Of a stretch of 64,000 nt of DNA, positions 43,140 through 51,803 are shown piece by piece. The stretch's first letter is position 1, and the number at the start of each line of letters is the position of its first letter. The DNA lies in contig JAJPHD010000009.1 of NCBI GenBank assembly GCA_021325455.1, forward strand, positions 62,001 through 126,000, read 5' to 3'. Under the pieces are notes generated by a model, which did no database searches, was not told the origin of the DNA, and saw only the letters and a program-made list of their open reading frames with translations. Both the position numbers and the translations under genes were made by a program. This DNA comes from Actinomycetota bacterium (GTDB taxonomy: Bacteria; Actinomycetota; Acidimicrobiia; Acidimicrobiales; JAJPHD01).

Positions 43140-44342
43140 TCAAACCCTCCGGCGCGCCGCCGCCCGGTAGGCGTCAACGTGGCCCTCGACACTCGCCCCC
43201 CAGGTGTAGCGGGAGGCGACCTCCAGACCCCTGGCCCGGCGCGCCGCGAGGCCGTCGTCCCCCCGTACCAGCATGTCCAGAGCGCCGGCCAGGCCCTCGA
43301 TGTCCCCCGGCTCGACCAGCAAGGCGGCCCCGTCGGCCAGCTCCTCCATCACCGTTCCGGCCGTGGTCACCAGGGGGGTCCCCGTGGCCAGGGCCTCCAG
43401 GACGGGGAGACCGAAGCCCTCCTCGAGGGCGGGATAGGCCACGGCCGCCGCCCGCCGGAGCAACTCGGGCACGGCCGCTTCCGGCACGTAGCCCAGCCGG
43501 ACCACCCGTTCGGGGTGGCGGGCCTCGGCGATGACCTGGGCGAGGGCCTTCTCCCCCCAACCCGGGGCGCCAGCCACCACGAGGCGCAGGCTGGGATGGG
43601 CCGGGCACATGCGGTCGAAGGCCTGAACCAGGGTAGGGACGTCCTTGCGGGGCTCCACGGTGCCCATGAAGGCCACGTAGGGCCAGTTGATCCCGAGCCG
43701 GGCCAGGACCTCGGGCATGGGCGATCCGGGGCCTCCGCCCCCCTCGGGGGGGGCGGGGCTGAACCGGTCCAGGTCCACTCCGTGGGGCACGACCCGGACC
43801 TCGCCCGCCGGAGGGCACAGCTCCATCAGCCTCCTCGCCGTGGTATGGCTGACGCAGACCAGCACTTCGGCCTGGGCCGCCGCCACCCGCACCGCCCGGC
43901 GGAAGACGACGACCTTTGAACGGTCGTGCCACTCGGGGTGGTCGAAGAAGGTGAGGTCGTGGATCGTCACCACCTTGGGCACCGATGCCCCCTCCGGCAT
44001 GGTGTAGTGCGGGCCGTGGTGCACGTCCACGGGGAGGCGGGCCAGCAGCCGCGGCAGGCGGGCCTGCTCCCAGAGCAGCCGCATCGGCCGGGGATCGGGC
44101 ACCACGGCCTGCACCGAGGCCCGGGGCACGGCCCCCCTCCACCGCCGGGCGTCGCCGGAGCGTGCCAGCAAGGTCAGGTCCAGGTCCGCTCGGGACCCCA
44201 GCGCCTGGGCCAGGGTGACCGTGTAGCGGCCGGCTCCCGCCGGCCTGGCGGGCACGGCGCTCACGTCCAGGCTGACCGCCAAGCGCTCGTCGGCACCTGT
44301 CCCCCGGTCGGCCTCTACCGACCGGTTGGACGGGCCCCTCAT
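43140..44342 (-). CDS. GT4-type glycosyltransferase (first of three, last in operon)
   Basis: 400 residues from ATG 44340-44342, overlapping the upstream gene's stop as ATGA. GT-B fold: the N-terminal domain includes PVDVHHGPHYTMP and VVTIHDLTFFDHPEW. The C-terminal nucleotide-binding domain includes FMGTVEPRKDVPTLVQAF, the G-x-x-P segment, and the E-x7-E motif PALEEGFGLPVLEALATG, which retains both glutamates. This is the GT4 pattern seen in mannosyl- and other hexosyltransferases. The donor is probably a GDP- or UDP-sugar but cannot be read from the motifs. The first 30 residues are charged and lie before the fold. Confidence 0.88.
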   Translation of the reverse strand: MRGPSNRSVEADRGTGADERLAVSLDVSAVPARPAGAGRYTVTLAQALGSRADLDLTLLARSGDARRWRGAVPRASVQAVVPDPRPMRLLWEQARLPRLLARLPVDVHHGPHYTMPEGASVPKVVTIHDLTFFDHPEWHDRSKVVVFRRAVRVAAAQAEVLVCVSHTTARRLMELCPPAGEVRVVPHGVDLDRFSPAPPEGGGGPGSPMPEVLARLGINWPYVAFMGTVEPRKDVPTLVQAFDRMCPAHPSLRLVVAGAPGWGEKALAQVIAEARHPERVVRLGYVPEAAVPELLRRAAAVAYPALEEGFGLPVLEALATGTPLVTTAGTVMEELADGAALLVEPGDIEGLAGALDMLVRGDDGLAARRARGLEVASRYTWGASVEGHVDAYRAAARRRV

Positions 44343-45409
44343 GCCGCCTCCTCCCAGACCTCGACATGGGCCCTCGCTGCCTCGGCCCAGGTGAGCCGGG
44401 ACGCCCGGGCCCTCCCCCTGGCCACCAGATGGGCCCGTAGCTCCTCGTCGGTGGATGCCGCCACGATGGCCTCCGCCATGCGACCGACGTCGCGCGGGTC
44501 CACCTCCAGGGCCTGGCCGGCGGTGCTCGGCATGGGGCTGGCCACGACCGGGGTGCCAAGGGCCATGGCCTCGATGGCTGGGAGGCCCCACCCCTCCAGC
44601 AGAGGGACGTAAGCCAGGCAGCGGGCGGCGGCGTAGAGCCCGCTCAGCTCGCCGGCGCTGGCCTCTCCCAGGAGGACCACACCCGGCGGGGCCGCCAGCC
44701 TGGGACCCCAGCCCCGCGGGCCCACCACAACCAGGGGCCAGGGCTCGGGCAGCCTGGGCCGGGCCTGGGCGAAGGCCTGAACCAGGCGGGCCAGGTTCTT
44801 GCGGGGCTCCATGGTGCCCACGCTCAGCAGGTAGGGGCCCTCCACTCCGGCCTGCGCCAGCCTGGCTCGCGCCGCCTCCCGGTCCGGGGGGGCCAGGTGG
44901 TCGCAGCCCTCTTCCACCACCGTGACCGTACCGGCAGCCACCCCTGCCCGCACGAGGGCGTCGGCGGTGGCGGTGGAGGGAACGATGAGCCTGCGCGCCC
45001 GGGACAGGGTCCGGGCCAGCGCCGCCTCGTGCCAGCGGCGGGCCCGGGGCGGGAAGGTCTCGGGCAGGCAGCGCCACGCCAGGTCATGGACACAGGCAAC
45101 GGCTGGCACGGGCCCGGTGGGGGGAAGGGCCACCGACACGGCGTGGACCAGGTCCAAGCCGCCGACTTCGGGTACCAGGCCAGCGTGCCAAGCCCGGCTG
45201 GCCAGCAGGCCGGGCAGGCGGGACGCCCGGACAGGGGGCCCCAGGGCCGCCAGGGGGTCGGGCCGGCGCTGGGGCCGACTGGCCAGCAACAACAGCTCCG
45301 GCGCCTCGCCGCCGAGCTGGGCCAAGCCCTGGATGAGCCCGCGCGCGTAGGTCCCGATCCCGCCGGGGACCGCCCGGCGGAGCTGCTCGACGACCAGACC
45401 GACCCTCAC
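44339..45409 (-). CDS. GT4-type glycosyltransferase (middle of three)
   Basis: 356 residues from GTG 45407-45409, whose GTGA overlaps the preceding stop. The N-terminal domain begins MRVGLVVEQLRRAVPGGIGTYARG, with the glycine loop that binds acceptor or donor phosphate. The C-terminal domain shows SVGTMEPRKNLARLVQAFA and VPLLEGWGLPAIEAMALGTPVV, the E-x7-E motif. Overlaps on both sides indicate tight coupling with the neighbouring transferases, so the three proteins probably add successive sugars to one glycan. The donor is unknown. Confidence 0.88.
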   Translation of the reverse strand: MRVGLVVEQLRRAVPGGIGTYARGLIQGLAQLGGEAPELLLLASRPQRRPDPLAALGPPVRASRLPGLLASRAWHAGLVPEVGGLDLVHAVSVALPPTGPVPAVACVHDLAWRCLPETFPPRARRWHEAALARTLSRARRLIVPSTATADALVRAGVAAGTVTVVEEGCDHLAPPDREAARARLAQAGVEGPYLLSVGTMEPRKNLARLVQAFAQARPRLPEPWPLVVVGPRGWGPRLAAPPGVVLLGEASAGELSGLYAAARCLAYVPLLEGWGLPAIEAMALGTPVVASPMPSTAGQALEVDPRDVGRMAEAIVAASTDEELRAHLVARGRARASRLTWAEAARAHVEVWEEAA

Positions 45410-46530
45410 CCTCCCCCCTTCCGGCTGGACACAGCCTCTGCGTACAGCCTGGCCAGCCCCTCAGCACAGTCGGCCCAGCGGTAGCTCCCGACCCTGGCGC
45501 GCCCCCGCTGCACCAGTTGGCGCCTCACCGCCTCGTCGTCCAGTACCCGGCTGAGGGCTGAGGCCAGGGCGACCGGGTCTCCTACAGGCACCAGCTCCGC
45601 CCCGTCGCCCAGCACCTCCGGCAGGGCGCCGGCCCTGGTCGCCACCACCGGTACCCCGGCTGCCATGGCTTCCAGGGGCGGGAACCCGAATCCCTCGTAG
45701 ACGGAGGGGTAGGCGAACGCGGCAGCCCCTGCCAACAGCGAGTCCCGCCGCTCACCCCCCACCCATCCGAGACGGAGGATCCGCCTCCGGTGGGGGGACC
45801 GTTCCAGGGCGGCGGCCATGTCAGCCACCCCCCACCCGTCCGGCCCGGCCAGCACCAGGGCCACGTCCGGGTGGCCGGAGGCCAGCTCGTCGAAGGCTCT
45901 CACCAGTCCCGGGAGGTCCTTGCGGGGCTCCACGGTCCCGAGGGCCAGGATGTAGCGCGACGTACCGGAGGGGAGGGTCAGGGCCCTCTGCCCCGTCCCG
46001 GCCGGACGGTCCGGCAACCACACGCCGTGGTGCACCGCCCGCACCCGCTCCGGGTCCACCCCGAGCAGCTCGACGACCTCCTGGGCCACCCAGTGAGAGG
46101 GGGTATGCACCCAGGCCCCCCGGGAGGCGGCCCGGCGCACCAGGGCAGGAAAGCGCCTGCTCACCGGCTCGCACATCTCGGGGAAGCGCAGGGCCGTGAG
46201 GTCGTGCACGGTTACGACCCTGGCCGCCCGCCGGGCCGGCGGGACGACGAAGTTGGACCCATGGACAAGGTCCATCGGTCCGGCCAGCCACTCGATGGGC
46301 GGAAGCTCGGTCATGCTCCAGGCCCAGTGCAGGGGGCGGGCGGGCAGGGGGCGGTCCACCCGGACGACGCCGGCCGGCAGCCGGCAGGCCAGGGCGTGGC
46401 GGGTCCTCCAGGTCACGGCGAAGGCGCGGACTTCCAGATCCCCCCGAGACGCCAGCGCCCCCAGCGCCCCGGAGCAGAAGGTGGCCACCCCGGTCCGGGT
46501 CCCGAGGAGCGGAGTGGCATCCATGGCCAC
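45406..46530 (-). CDS. GT4-type glycosyltransferase (first in three-gene operon)
   Basis: 374 residues from GTG 46528-46530, with GGAGGGG 9 nt upstream, giving the usual family opening VAMDATPLLGTRTGVATF. A GTG at 46596 in frame would add 22 residues without a good ribosome site. Motifs are HDLTALRFPEM in the N-domain, LGTVEPRKDLPGLVRAFDEL, and YPSVYEGFGFPPLEAMAAG with the E-x7-E pair. Its promoter region would lie in the gap shared with the divergent cofD gene. The acceptor and donor sugars are not predictable. Confidence 0.86.
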   Translation of the reverse strand: MAMDATPLLGTRTGVATFCSGALGALASRGDLEVRAFAVTWRTRHALACRLPAGVVRVDRPLPARPLHWAWSMTELPPIEWLAGPMDLVHGSNFVVPPARRAARVVTVHDLTALRFPEMCEPVSRRFPALVRRAASRGAWVHTPSHWVAQEVVELLGVDPERVRAVHHGVWLPDRPAGTGQRALTLPSGTSRYILALGTVEPRKDLPGLVRAFDELASGHPDVALVLAGPDGWGVADMAAALERSPHRRRILRLGWVGGERRDSLLAGAAAFAYPSVYEGFGFPPLEAMAAGVPVVATRAGALPEVLGDGAELVPVGDPVALASALSRVLDDEAVRRQLVQRGRARVGSYRWADCAEGLARLYAEAVSSRKGGG

Positions 46531-46651
46531 GCGCAGCCGCCCCTCCACCGCACCGGAGCTCAGGGCTCCGGCCGGTCGGGTCCGGGTGGCTGGCACGCTG
46601 GCCAGCCTTCCACACGCACAGACCGGGAGCGACAGCGCCTACCCTCCGAGC

Positions 46652-47587
46652 GTGATCACCGCCCTGGCCGGAGGCGTAGGTGCTGCCCGGCTCCTGGCGC
46701 CCCTGTGCCGGGCGGTGGGGCCCGCTCGGGTTCACGCCGTGGTCAACACCGGCGATGACGAGGTCCTCCATGGCCTGCACATAAGCCCGGACCTCGACAC
46801 CGTCACCTACACCCTCGCCGGCGCCGCCAACCCCACGACAGGTTGGGGCCTGGCGGGCGAGACCTGGCGGGTCATGGAAGCCCTGGAGCGCTACAGGGGC
46901 CAGACCTGGTTCCGCCTGGGGGACCGGGACCTGGCCACCCACCTGTACCGGACCCAGCGCCTGGCCGAGGGGGCCCCCCTGTCGGCCGTCGCGGGGGAGA
47001 TCGCCAAAGCCTGGGGCATTCGATCTCACCTCATGCCGATGACAGACGACGAGGTGCGGACCCGGGTGACCCTGGCCGGCGGCGAGGAGGTCAGCTTCCA
47101 GGACTACTTCGTGCGCCGCCGGCACTCGGTGGCGGTGACCGGGCTGCGCTTCGAGGGGGCGGCAACCTCCCGCCCTGCCCCGGGGGTCCTGGAGGCGGTG
47201 GCGGGGGCGGAGCGGCTAATCATCTGCCCTTCCAACCCACTGGTCTCCATTGCCCCCATCCTGGCCGTGCCGGGGGTCGAGGAGGCCGTGAGGGCCCGGC
47301 GCCAAGACGTAGTTGCCATCTCGCCCATCGTGGCCGGGGCCGCCCTCAAGGGCCCCGCTGACCGGCTCTTGGCCGAGCTGGGCCACGAGGCGTCGGTGGT
47401 AGGAGTGGCCCGTCTCTGGGCACCCATAGCGGGGACCCTGATCGTCGACGAGGCCGATGCCGGCCTGGCCAGGCAGGTGGAGGCGGAGGGCATGGACTGC
47501 CTGGTGGCCCCCACGGTGATGGACCGCCCCGGGGTGGGTGAGTCCCTGGCCCGGCTGGCCGTCGGAGATACGCTGAGCGCCTCCTGA
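46652..47587 (+). CDS. cofD: F420 biosynthesis transferase (CofD/FbiA)
   Basis: Transfers the lactyl-phosphate-type moiety (phosphoenolpyruvyl in actinobacteria, phospholactyl in archaea) from the guanosine carrier to the deazaflavin FO. 311 residues from GTG 46652. The opening ALAGGVGAARLLAPL and VNTGDD are the CofD signatures, and PSNPLVSIAPILAVPGV carries the C-terminal site. cofE follows after 5 nt, matching the usual F420 gene pair. The other genes (FO synthase and CofC/FbiD) are not in the window. The presence of this pair says the organism uses F420, fitting an actinobacterium. Confidence 0.95.
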   Translation: MITALAGGVGAARLLAPLCRAVGPARVHAVVNTGDDEVLHGLHISPDLDTVTYTLAGAANPTTGWGLAGETWRVMEALERYRGQTWFRLGDRDLATHLYRTQRLAEGAPLSAVAGEIAKAWGIRSHLMPMTDDEVRTRVTLAGGEEVSFQDYFVRRRHSVAVTGLRFEGAATSRPAPGVLEAVAGAERLIICPSNPLVSIAPILAVPGVEEAVRARRQDVVAISPIVAGAALKGPADRLLAELGHEASVVGVARLWAPIAGTLIVDEADAGLARQVEAEGMDCLVAPTVMDRPGVGESLARLAVGDTLSAS

Positions 47588-47592
47588 GCCCC

Positions 47593-48291
47593 ATGGGACC
47601 CGTCACCGTCATCCCCGTGCCCGGCTTCCCGGAGGTGCGCCCGGGGGACGTGCTGTCCGACCTGGTGGCCGAGCGCGCCGATCTGGCCGACGGGGACGTG
47701 GTGGTGGTCACCCAGAAGGTCGTCTCCAAGGCCGAAGGCCGTCTGGTCCCGGTGAAGCCCGATGACCGCCCCTCGGTGCAGGCGGTGGTGGAGGCCGAGG
47801 CCGTCCGCGTGCTGAGGCGCAGAGGGGACCTGCTCATGACCGAGACCCGCCACGGGTTCGTCTGCGCCAACGCCGGGGTGGACCTCTCCAACGTCGAGAG
47901 GGGGTGGGCGGCCCTGCTCCCGCTCGACCCCGACCGCAGCGCCCGCAGGCTGCGCGACGGCCTGAGGGCCAGGCTGGGAGTGCAGGTGGGAGTGATCGTG
48001 TCTGACACGTTCGGTCGGACCTGGCGGCGAGGCGTGACCGACGTGGCCATCGGCTGCGCCGGCGTGGCCGGGGTGGTCGACCTCAGGGGCACCGAGGACG
48101 CCTTGGGACGCCAGCTCGTGGCTACGGAGGTGTGCGTGGCCGACGAGATCGCCGGTGCTGCGGAGCTGGTGATGGGCAAGGCCCAGGGGGTGCCGGTGGT
48201 GATCGTGAGAGGTCTCGAGGGATCATGGCTCCGGGAGGCTTCGGTGCGAGGGGAGATCGTGCGCCCTCATGCCGAGGACCTGTTCCGGTAG
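47593..48291 (+). CDS. cofE: coenzyme F420-0:L-glutamate ligase (CofE, stand-alone FbiB N-terminal domain)
   Basis: Adds the gamma-linked glutamate tail to F420-0 using GTP. 232 residues. The motifs are VVVTQKVVSKAEGR, GFVCANAGVDLSN, VIVSDTFGRTWRRGVTDVAIG and ATEVCVADEIAGAAELVMGKA (in pieces). Mycobacterial FbiB has an extra C-terminal nitroreductase-like domain. This protein ends right after the ligase domain, so that reductase domain is not fused here. It lies 5 nt after cofD and is probably cotranscribed. Confidence 0.94.
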   Translation: MGPVTVIPVPGFPEVRPGDVLSDLVAERADLADGDVVVVTQKVVSKAEGRLVPVKPDDRPSVQAVVEAEAVRVLRRRGDLLMTETRHGFVCANAGVDLSNVERGWAALLPLDPDRSARRLRDGLRARLGVQVGVIVSDTFGRTWRRGVTDVAIGCAGVAGVVDLRGTEDALGRQLVATEVCVADEIAGAAELVMGKAQGVPVVIVRGLEGSWLREASVRGEIVRPHAEDLFR

Positions 48292-48351
48292 GCCACGGCC
48301 CAGGTTCCTGCCCCGGCACGGCCTCGCCCGCCCTCCGGTCGGCCCGGCCTC

Positions 48352-48369
48352 CTACCGGCCCTACCGGCC
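48352..48369 (+). repeat. short tandem repeat, two copies of CTACCGGCC
   Basis: Two perfect adjacent 9-nt units (48352-48360 and 48361-48369) lie in the non-coding stretch after cofE. Their role is unknown and they may be chance in this GC-rich gap. Confidence 0.5.
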
Positions 48370-48398
48370 TGCCCGCGGCGGCTCCGCCCGGCTGGCCC

Positions 48399-48683
48399 TC
48401 AGGCCAGGATCCGGCTCAGCCCGGCCACGGCAATGAGGTCGAGCACCACGACTGGCGCCGCCTGGTAGAGGCGGCTGCGCGCCTGGCGGGTGCAGGCCGG
48501 GGTGGCATGGCGAGGCGGCCTGCTCCCTGGGACGGCGGGCCCTGGTCGAAGACCTGGTAGACGGCTGGCCGGCAGCTGTGGGAACGAGGTTGAGTACGGC
48601 AGGATGGCATAGGCCACGGCCCAGAGGGCCACCCCCAAGGCCCCCAGCTGGACGAGCCGGCGGAGCACCCCCACGACCGCCAA
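48399..48683 (-). CDS. possible small membrane protein, perhaps frame-damaged
   Basis: 94 residues if intact, in the largest gene-poor gap of the window (48292-49018). A hydrophobic N-terminal helix (LGALGVALWAVAYAIL) and a hydrophobic C-terminus (PVVVLDLIAVAGLSRI) are separated by a Pro/Arg/Gly-rich middle. GC at third codon positions is high at both ends but drops in the middle. There the neighbouring frame reads better (AVYQVFDQGPPSQGAG). That pattern suits two compensating frame changes in a decaying gene or assembly errors. The rest of the gap shows no other feature I can support. Confidence 0.35.
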   Translation of the reverse strand: MAVVGVLRRLVQLGALGVALWAVAYAILPYSTSFPQLPASRLPGLRPGPAVPGSRPPRHATPACTRQARSRLYQAAPVVVLDLIAVAGLSRILA

Positions 48684-49018
48684 GCGCCATTGCCTCGGGA
48701 GCGGTTCGGCGGGGCCCCGGACGGGCCTGCCCGGGGGGACCAGCCGCTGGCCGCCGGCAGGTTGGCCAGCAGGAGCGGGAGCCCCCGGGGGAGCGCCGGG
48801 GGCGAGACGGAGCGGCCAGCAGGCACCTCCCTGCCCTGGGCCTGGAGAGGCCGCGCCCTTTCCCCCGCATGCCCGGATCCCTCCCGGCCGGGCGGTCCCG
48901 GGGAGGGGTGGGCCTGGCCGGCGGCCCGGCTCCGGCCGGTGCGATCACCCTGCCCCGGTCCCCGGCCCCCCCCGGTGCCGTTGTTCTCCGTGTCCGACCC
49001 TCCTCCCCAGCAGCGGGG

Positions 49019-49981
49019 TCAGCCCCTCGTCCTCCTCACCGAGTCCAGCACGGCAGCGGTGCCCTCCGCCAGAGCGGTCCAGGGAGCCCATCCCAGGACC
49101 TTGCGAGCCTGGGCCGGGTTGAGAGCGGAGCGTTGCAGCTCCCCGGGCCGAGGGGGCGCCAGGGTGGGTGCCCGCTCCACCCCGGCGGCACGGGCCATGG
49201 TCTCGTAGAGCTCCCTGACCGAGGTCTCGACCCCCGTCCCGATGTTGAGGACCTCCCCCCCGCCACGGCCCCCGGCCCTCACGAAGGCATCGACCACGTC
49301 GTCCACGAAGACGAAGTCGCGGGTCTGGCTCCCATCCCCGTAGATGGTGCAGGGCTCGCCGGCCAGCAGATGGCCGGCGAAGATGGCGACCACCCCGGCT
49401 TCGCCGTGGGGGTCCTGGCGGGGCCCGTACACGTTGGCCAGGGCCAGGGCCGAGAAGTCGAGGCCGTGCAGCTCTCGATAGGCGACCAGGTAGTCGATGG
49501 CCGACTTCTTGGACACTCCGTAGGGGGACAGCGGCCGCCAGGGGCAGTCCTCCGCCAGGGGCAGGAGGGCGGGGTCCGGGTCCCCGTAGAGGGTGCCGCC
49601 GCTGGCGGCCAGCACCACCCGCTCGGCGCCGGCAGCCCGGGCCCCCTCGAGGACCCTGATGGTGCCCAGGATGTTCACGTCGGCGTCGAAGTGGGGGCGG
49701 GCCACGGACACCCGCACGTCGGCCTGGGCGGCCAGGTGGTAGACGACCGACGGGCGCCGCCGGGACATCAGGCGGACCAGGTCCTCGGAGCGGATGTCCA
49801 TCTGGTGGAAGGTGAGGCGCCCTGCTCCTGACGCCCGGGCATCGGACAGGTTCGCCAAGGACCCCGACGAGAGGTCGTCGATGACATCCACCCGCCGGCC
49901 CTCGGCCAGTAGCCGGTCCACCAGGGTCGAGCCGATGAAGCCCGCCCCACCGGTGACCAGGGCCAAGCCGGGATCGCTCAT
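49019..49981 (-). CDS. GalE-like NAD-dependent nucleotide-sugar epimerase/dehydratase
   Basis: 320 residues from ATG 49979-49981, overlapping the previous stop as ATGA. The Rossmann loop is VTGGAGFIGSTLVDRL, the catalytic residues are in AASGGTLYGDP and SPYGVSKKSAIDY (Tyr-x3-Lys), and the substrate site is NVYGPRQDPHGEAGVV. By sequence it is nearest to UDP-glucose 4-epimerase-like proteins. Related enzymes make UDP-galacturonate, UDP-arabinose or UDP-xylose derivatives. It is the last gene of the surface-glycan operon. With UDP-glucuronate and UDP-xylose made upstream, a 4-epimerase acting on one of these is a reasonable guess. Confidence 0.85.
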   Translation of the reverse strand: MSDPGLALVTGGAGFIGSTLVDRLLAEGRRVDVIDDLSSGSLANLSDARASGAGRLTFHQMDIRSEDLVRLMSRRRPSVVYHLAAQADVRVSVARPHFDADVNILGTIRVLEGARAAGAERVVLAASGGTLYGDPDPALLPLAEDCPWRPLSPYGVSKKSAIDYLVAYRELHGLDFSALALANVYGPRQDPHGEAGVVAIFAGHLLAGEPCTIYGDGSQTRDFVFVDDVVDAFVRAGGRGGGEVLNIGTGVETSVRELYETMARAAGVERAPTLAPPRPGELQRSALNPAQARKVLGWAPWTALAEGTAAVLDSVRRTRG

Positions 49982-51051
49982 GGCCCCATGCGGGCGCCAC
50001 TGGCCCTCACCCCGTCGGCGACGGTCACCCGGTTGCCCACCACGCAGAGGTCGCTCAGCCAGGCCTTGGACCCCACCCGAGCCCCCTCCCCCACTATGGA
50101 GCCCTCCACCACCGCCCCGGCACCGACCACCGCCCCGGCCATCACCACCGAGCCTTCCACCAAGGCCCCTCCTTCGATCCTGGCCCCGATCCCGACGACC
50201 GACCCCGAGACCCGGGCCTCGCGGGCCACGAAGGCGGCGTCGGCCACCAGGGCCGGCCCGGCTATTTCCCCGTCGATGACGGGGGACCCTGTAGCCCAGC
50301 GCCCCCCGCCCAGGTCCCTGGCGCCCGGCGCCGGGGGGGTCCCCCGCACCCCCGAGATCAGGTCCTTGCAGGCCGCCAGGTAGCTGGGGAGCGTCCCTGC
50401 ATCCACCCAGTAGGCGTCGGATGCCCAGGCCCACAAGGCGCCGTCGGCCACCATGGAGGGGAAGGTGTCCCTCTCCACCGACACCGGCCCCCCGGCGGGG
50501 ATGCGGGCCAGCACCGAGGGCTCCATGACATAGGTGCCGGCGTTGATGAACCGGGAGGGATAGGGGGGACCTGGCTTCTCCAGGAAGGCCTGGACCCTGC
50601 CCTCCCCATCCGTTGTGACCACACCAAAGGCCGACGGGTCGGCCACAGGAGCCAGGTGGATGGTGGTCTCCGCTCCGATCCGACGGTGGAATGCAACCAA
50701 GGCGGACAGGTCGGCGTCGGTGAGGACATCGCCGTTGACGGCGAGGAAGGTCTCCTCCACCTCCGCCTCGGTGGCCGCAAAGCGGATGGCTCCCCCCGTG
50801 TCCAGGGGCAGGGGGTCGACGGCATACATGAGGCGGACCCCGCACGCCTTTCCGTCGGGGTAGGCGGAAAGGAAGGCGTCGGGACGGTAGCCGAGGGACA
50901 GCACGGCCTCGTCCACTCCGTGGGCTGCCAGGTGCCCGAGCACCCGCTCGATCATGCGGACCTCCACCACGGCGAGGAGCTGCTTGGGGGTGTCCAGGGT
51001 GAGGGGGCGGAGGCGGGTCCCCTCCCCGCCCACCAGGACCACGGCCTTCAC
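49978..51051 (-). CDS. sugar-1-phosphate nucleotidyltransferase with left-handed beta-helix tail
   Basis: 357 residues from GTG 51049-51051 (GTGA overlap with the preceding gene). The N-terminal nucleotidyltransferase domain opens VVLVGGEGTRLRPLTLDTPKQ and shows NGDVLTDADLS, EKPGPPYPSRFINAGTYV and WVDAGTLPSYL. The C-terminal hexapeptide repeats run from about 270 to the end (VAREARVSGSVVGIGARIEG and similar). The pattern is that of GDP-mannose or UDP/dTDP-glucose pyrophosphorylase relatives. The mannose-1-phosphate guanylyltransferase type is my preferred call because phosphomannomutase is in the window, but this is inference. Confidence 0.85.
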   Translation of the reverse strand: MKAVVLVGGEGTRLRPLTLDTPKQLLAVVEVRMIERVLGHLAAHGVDEAVLSLGYRPDAFLSAYPDGKACGVRLMYAVDPLPLDTGGAIRFAATEAEVEETFLAVNGDVLTDADLSALVAFHRRIGAETTIHLAPVADPSAFGVVTTDGEGRVQAFLEKPGPPYPSRFINAGTYVMEPSVLARIPAGGPVSVERDTFPSMVADGALWAWASDAYWVDAGTLPSYLAACKDLISGVRGTPPAPGARDLGGGRWATGSPVIDGEIAGPALVADAAFVAREARVSGSVVGIGARIEGGALVEGSVVMAGAVVGAGAVVEGSIVGEGARVGSKAWLSDLCVVGNRVTVADGVRASGARMGP

Positions 51052-51788
51052 GGCTTGGTGGTGGAGGTGTGCTTGGCGTGCCTCCCGTGGGCGGTCGTCG
51101 AGGTGCGCGCCCCGGGGGCAGTGGTCGAGGTGGTCACGGGGGCCGAGGTGGCGGCCGAGGCCTTGAGGAGGTTGGCGGCCGAGGGTGGCTTGGGGATGTT
51201 GGCGCCCGCAGGCACAAAGGCAATGGTGATGAGCTGCCCGTTCTCGAGCAGCAGGCCGGCCGGGTCGCTCACGACGTGGCCGGTCGAGGAGGCCAGGCTG
51301 TTCCACACCTTCACCTGTACCTGGCCGGGCTTGGCACCGCACAGGTCCCCGTCGTGCCATACCTTCTTGCCCGGGTAGCGGAGCGTGGAGGAGGACAGCT
51401 CCATGCCCGGGTAGTCCTTCACGAACCGCCCCAGGGTGGCGTCGTGCCCGGTGTCGGGCTGGCCCGCAAGCGGCTGGATGTTGATGATGCCCTGCCCCAA
51501 GGTGTTGATCCCGACCTGGGAGGCGTTCGGGTTGGGCTTGGGGGCGGGCTGCAGCTTGCCGCAGATGTCGAAGGCGAAGGCGGCGTGCCAGTGGTCGTGG
51601 ACAGTCGGCGGGACGGCAGAGGCCGGGTGGTGGGCCTGGTAGCGGCTGAAGCCCACCGTGGCCAGCCCGAGCAGCACCACGATCACCAGCGTGATGTAGT
51701 AACCAAAGGGGGTCTGGCGCCGGCGGGTCCGGCTCCCCCCTGTGCGGGCGGCACGGGCGATCTTCCTGCCTACCGGTCCTCGAGCCAT
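51048..51788 (-). CDS. membrane-anchored exported protein of unknown function
   Basis: 246 residues. A strongly basic N-terminus is followed by one membrane helix (about 30-48, YITLVIVVLLGLATVGF). The exported domain begins VHDHWHAAFAFDICGKLQP and carries two Cys that could pair (ICG and LCGAK). The last 45 residues are Ala/Thr/Ser-rich with repeated TTST-like elements, resembling a wall-spanning or glycosylated tail. I recall similar DHWHAAF domains in other Acidimicrobiia as hypotheticals, with no function. Its place in the middle of the glycan operon, with GTGA coupling to the nucleotidyltransferase, points to a role in envelope assembly. Confidence 0.7.
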   Translation of the reverse strand: MARGPVGRKIARAARTGGSRTRRRQTPFGYYITLVIVVLLGLATVGFSRYQAHHPASAVPPTVHDHWHAAFAFDICGKLQPAPKPNPNASQVGINTLGQGIINIQPLAGQPDTGHDATLGRFVKDYPGMELSSSTLRYPGKKVWHDGDLCGAKPGQVQVKVWNSLASSTGHVVSDPAGLLLENGQLITIAFVPAGANIPKPPSAANLLKASAATSAPVTTSTTAPGARTSTTAHGRHAKHTSTTKP

Positions 51789-51803
51789 GGTCGAAGCAGC
51801 ACC

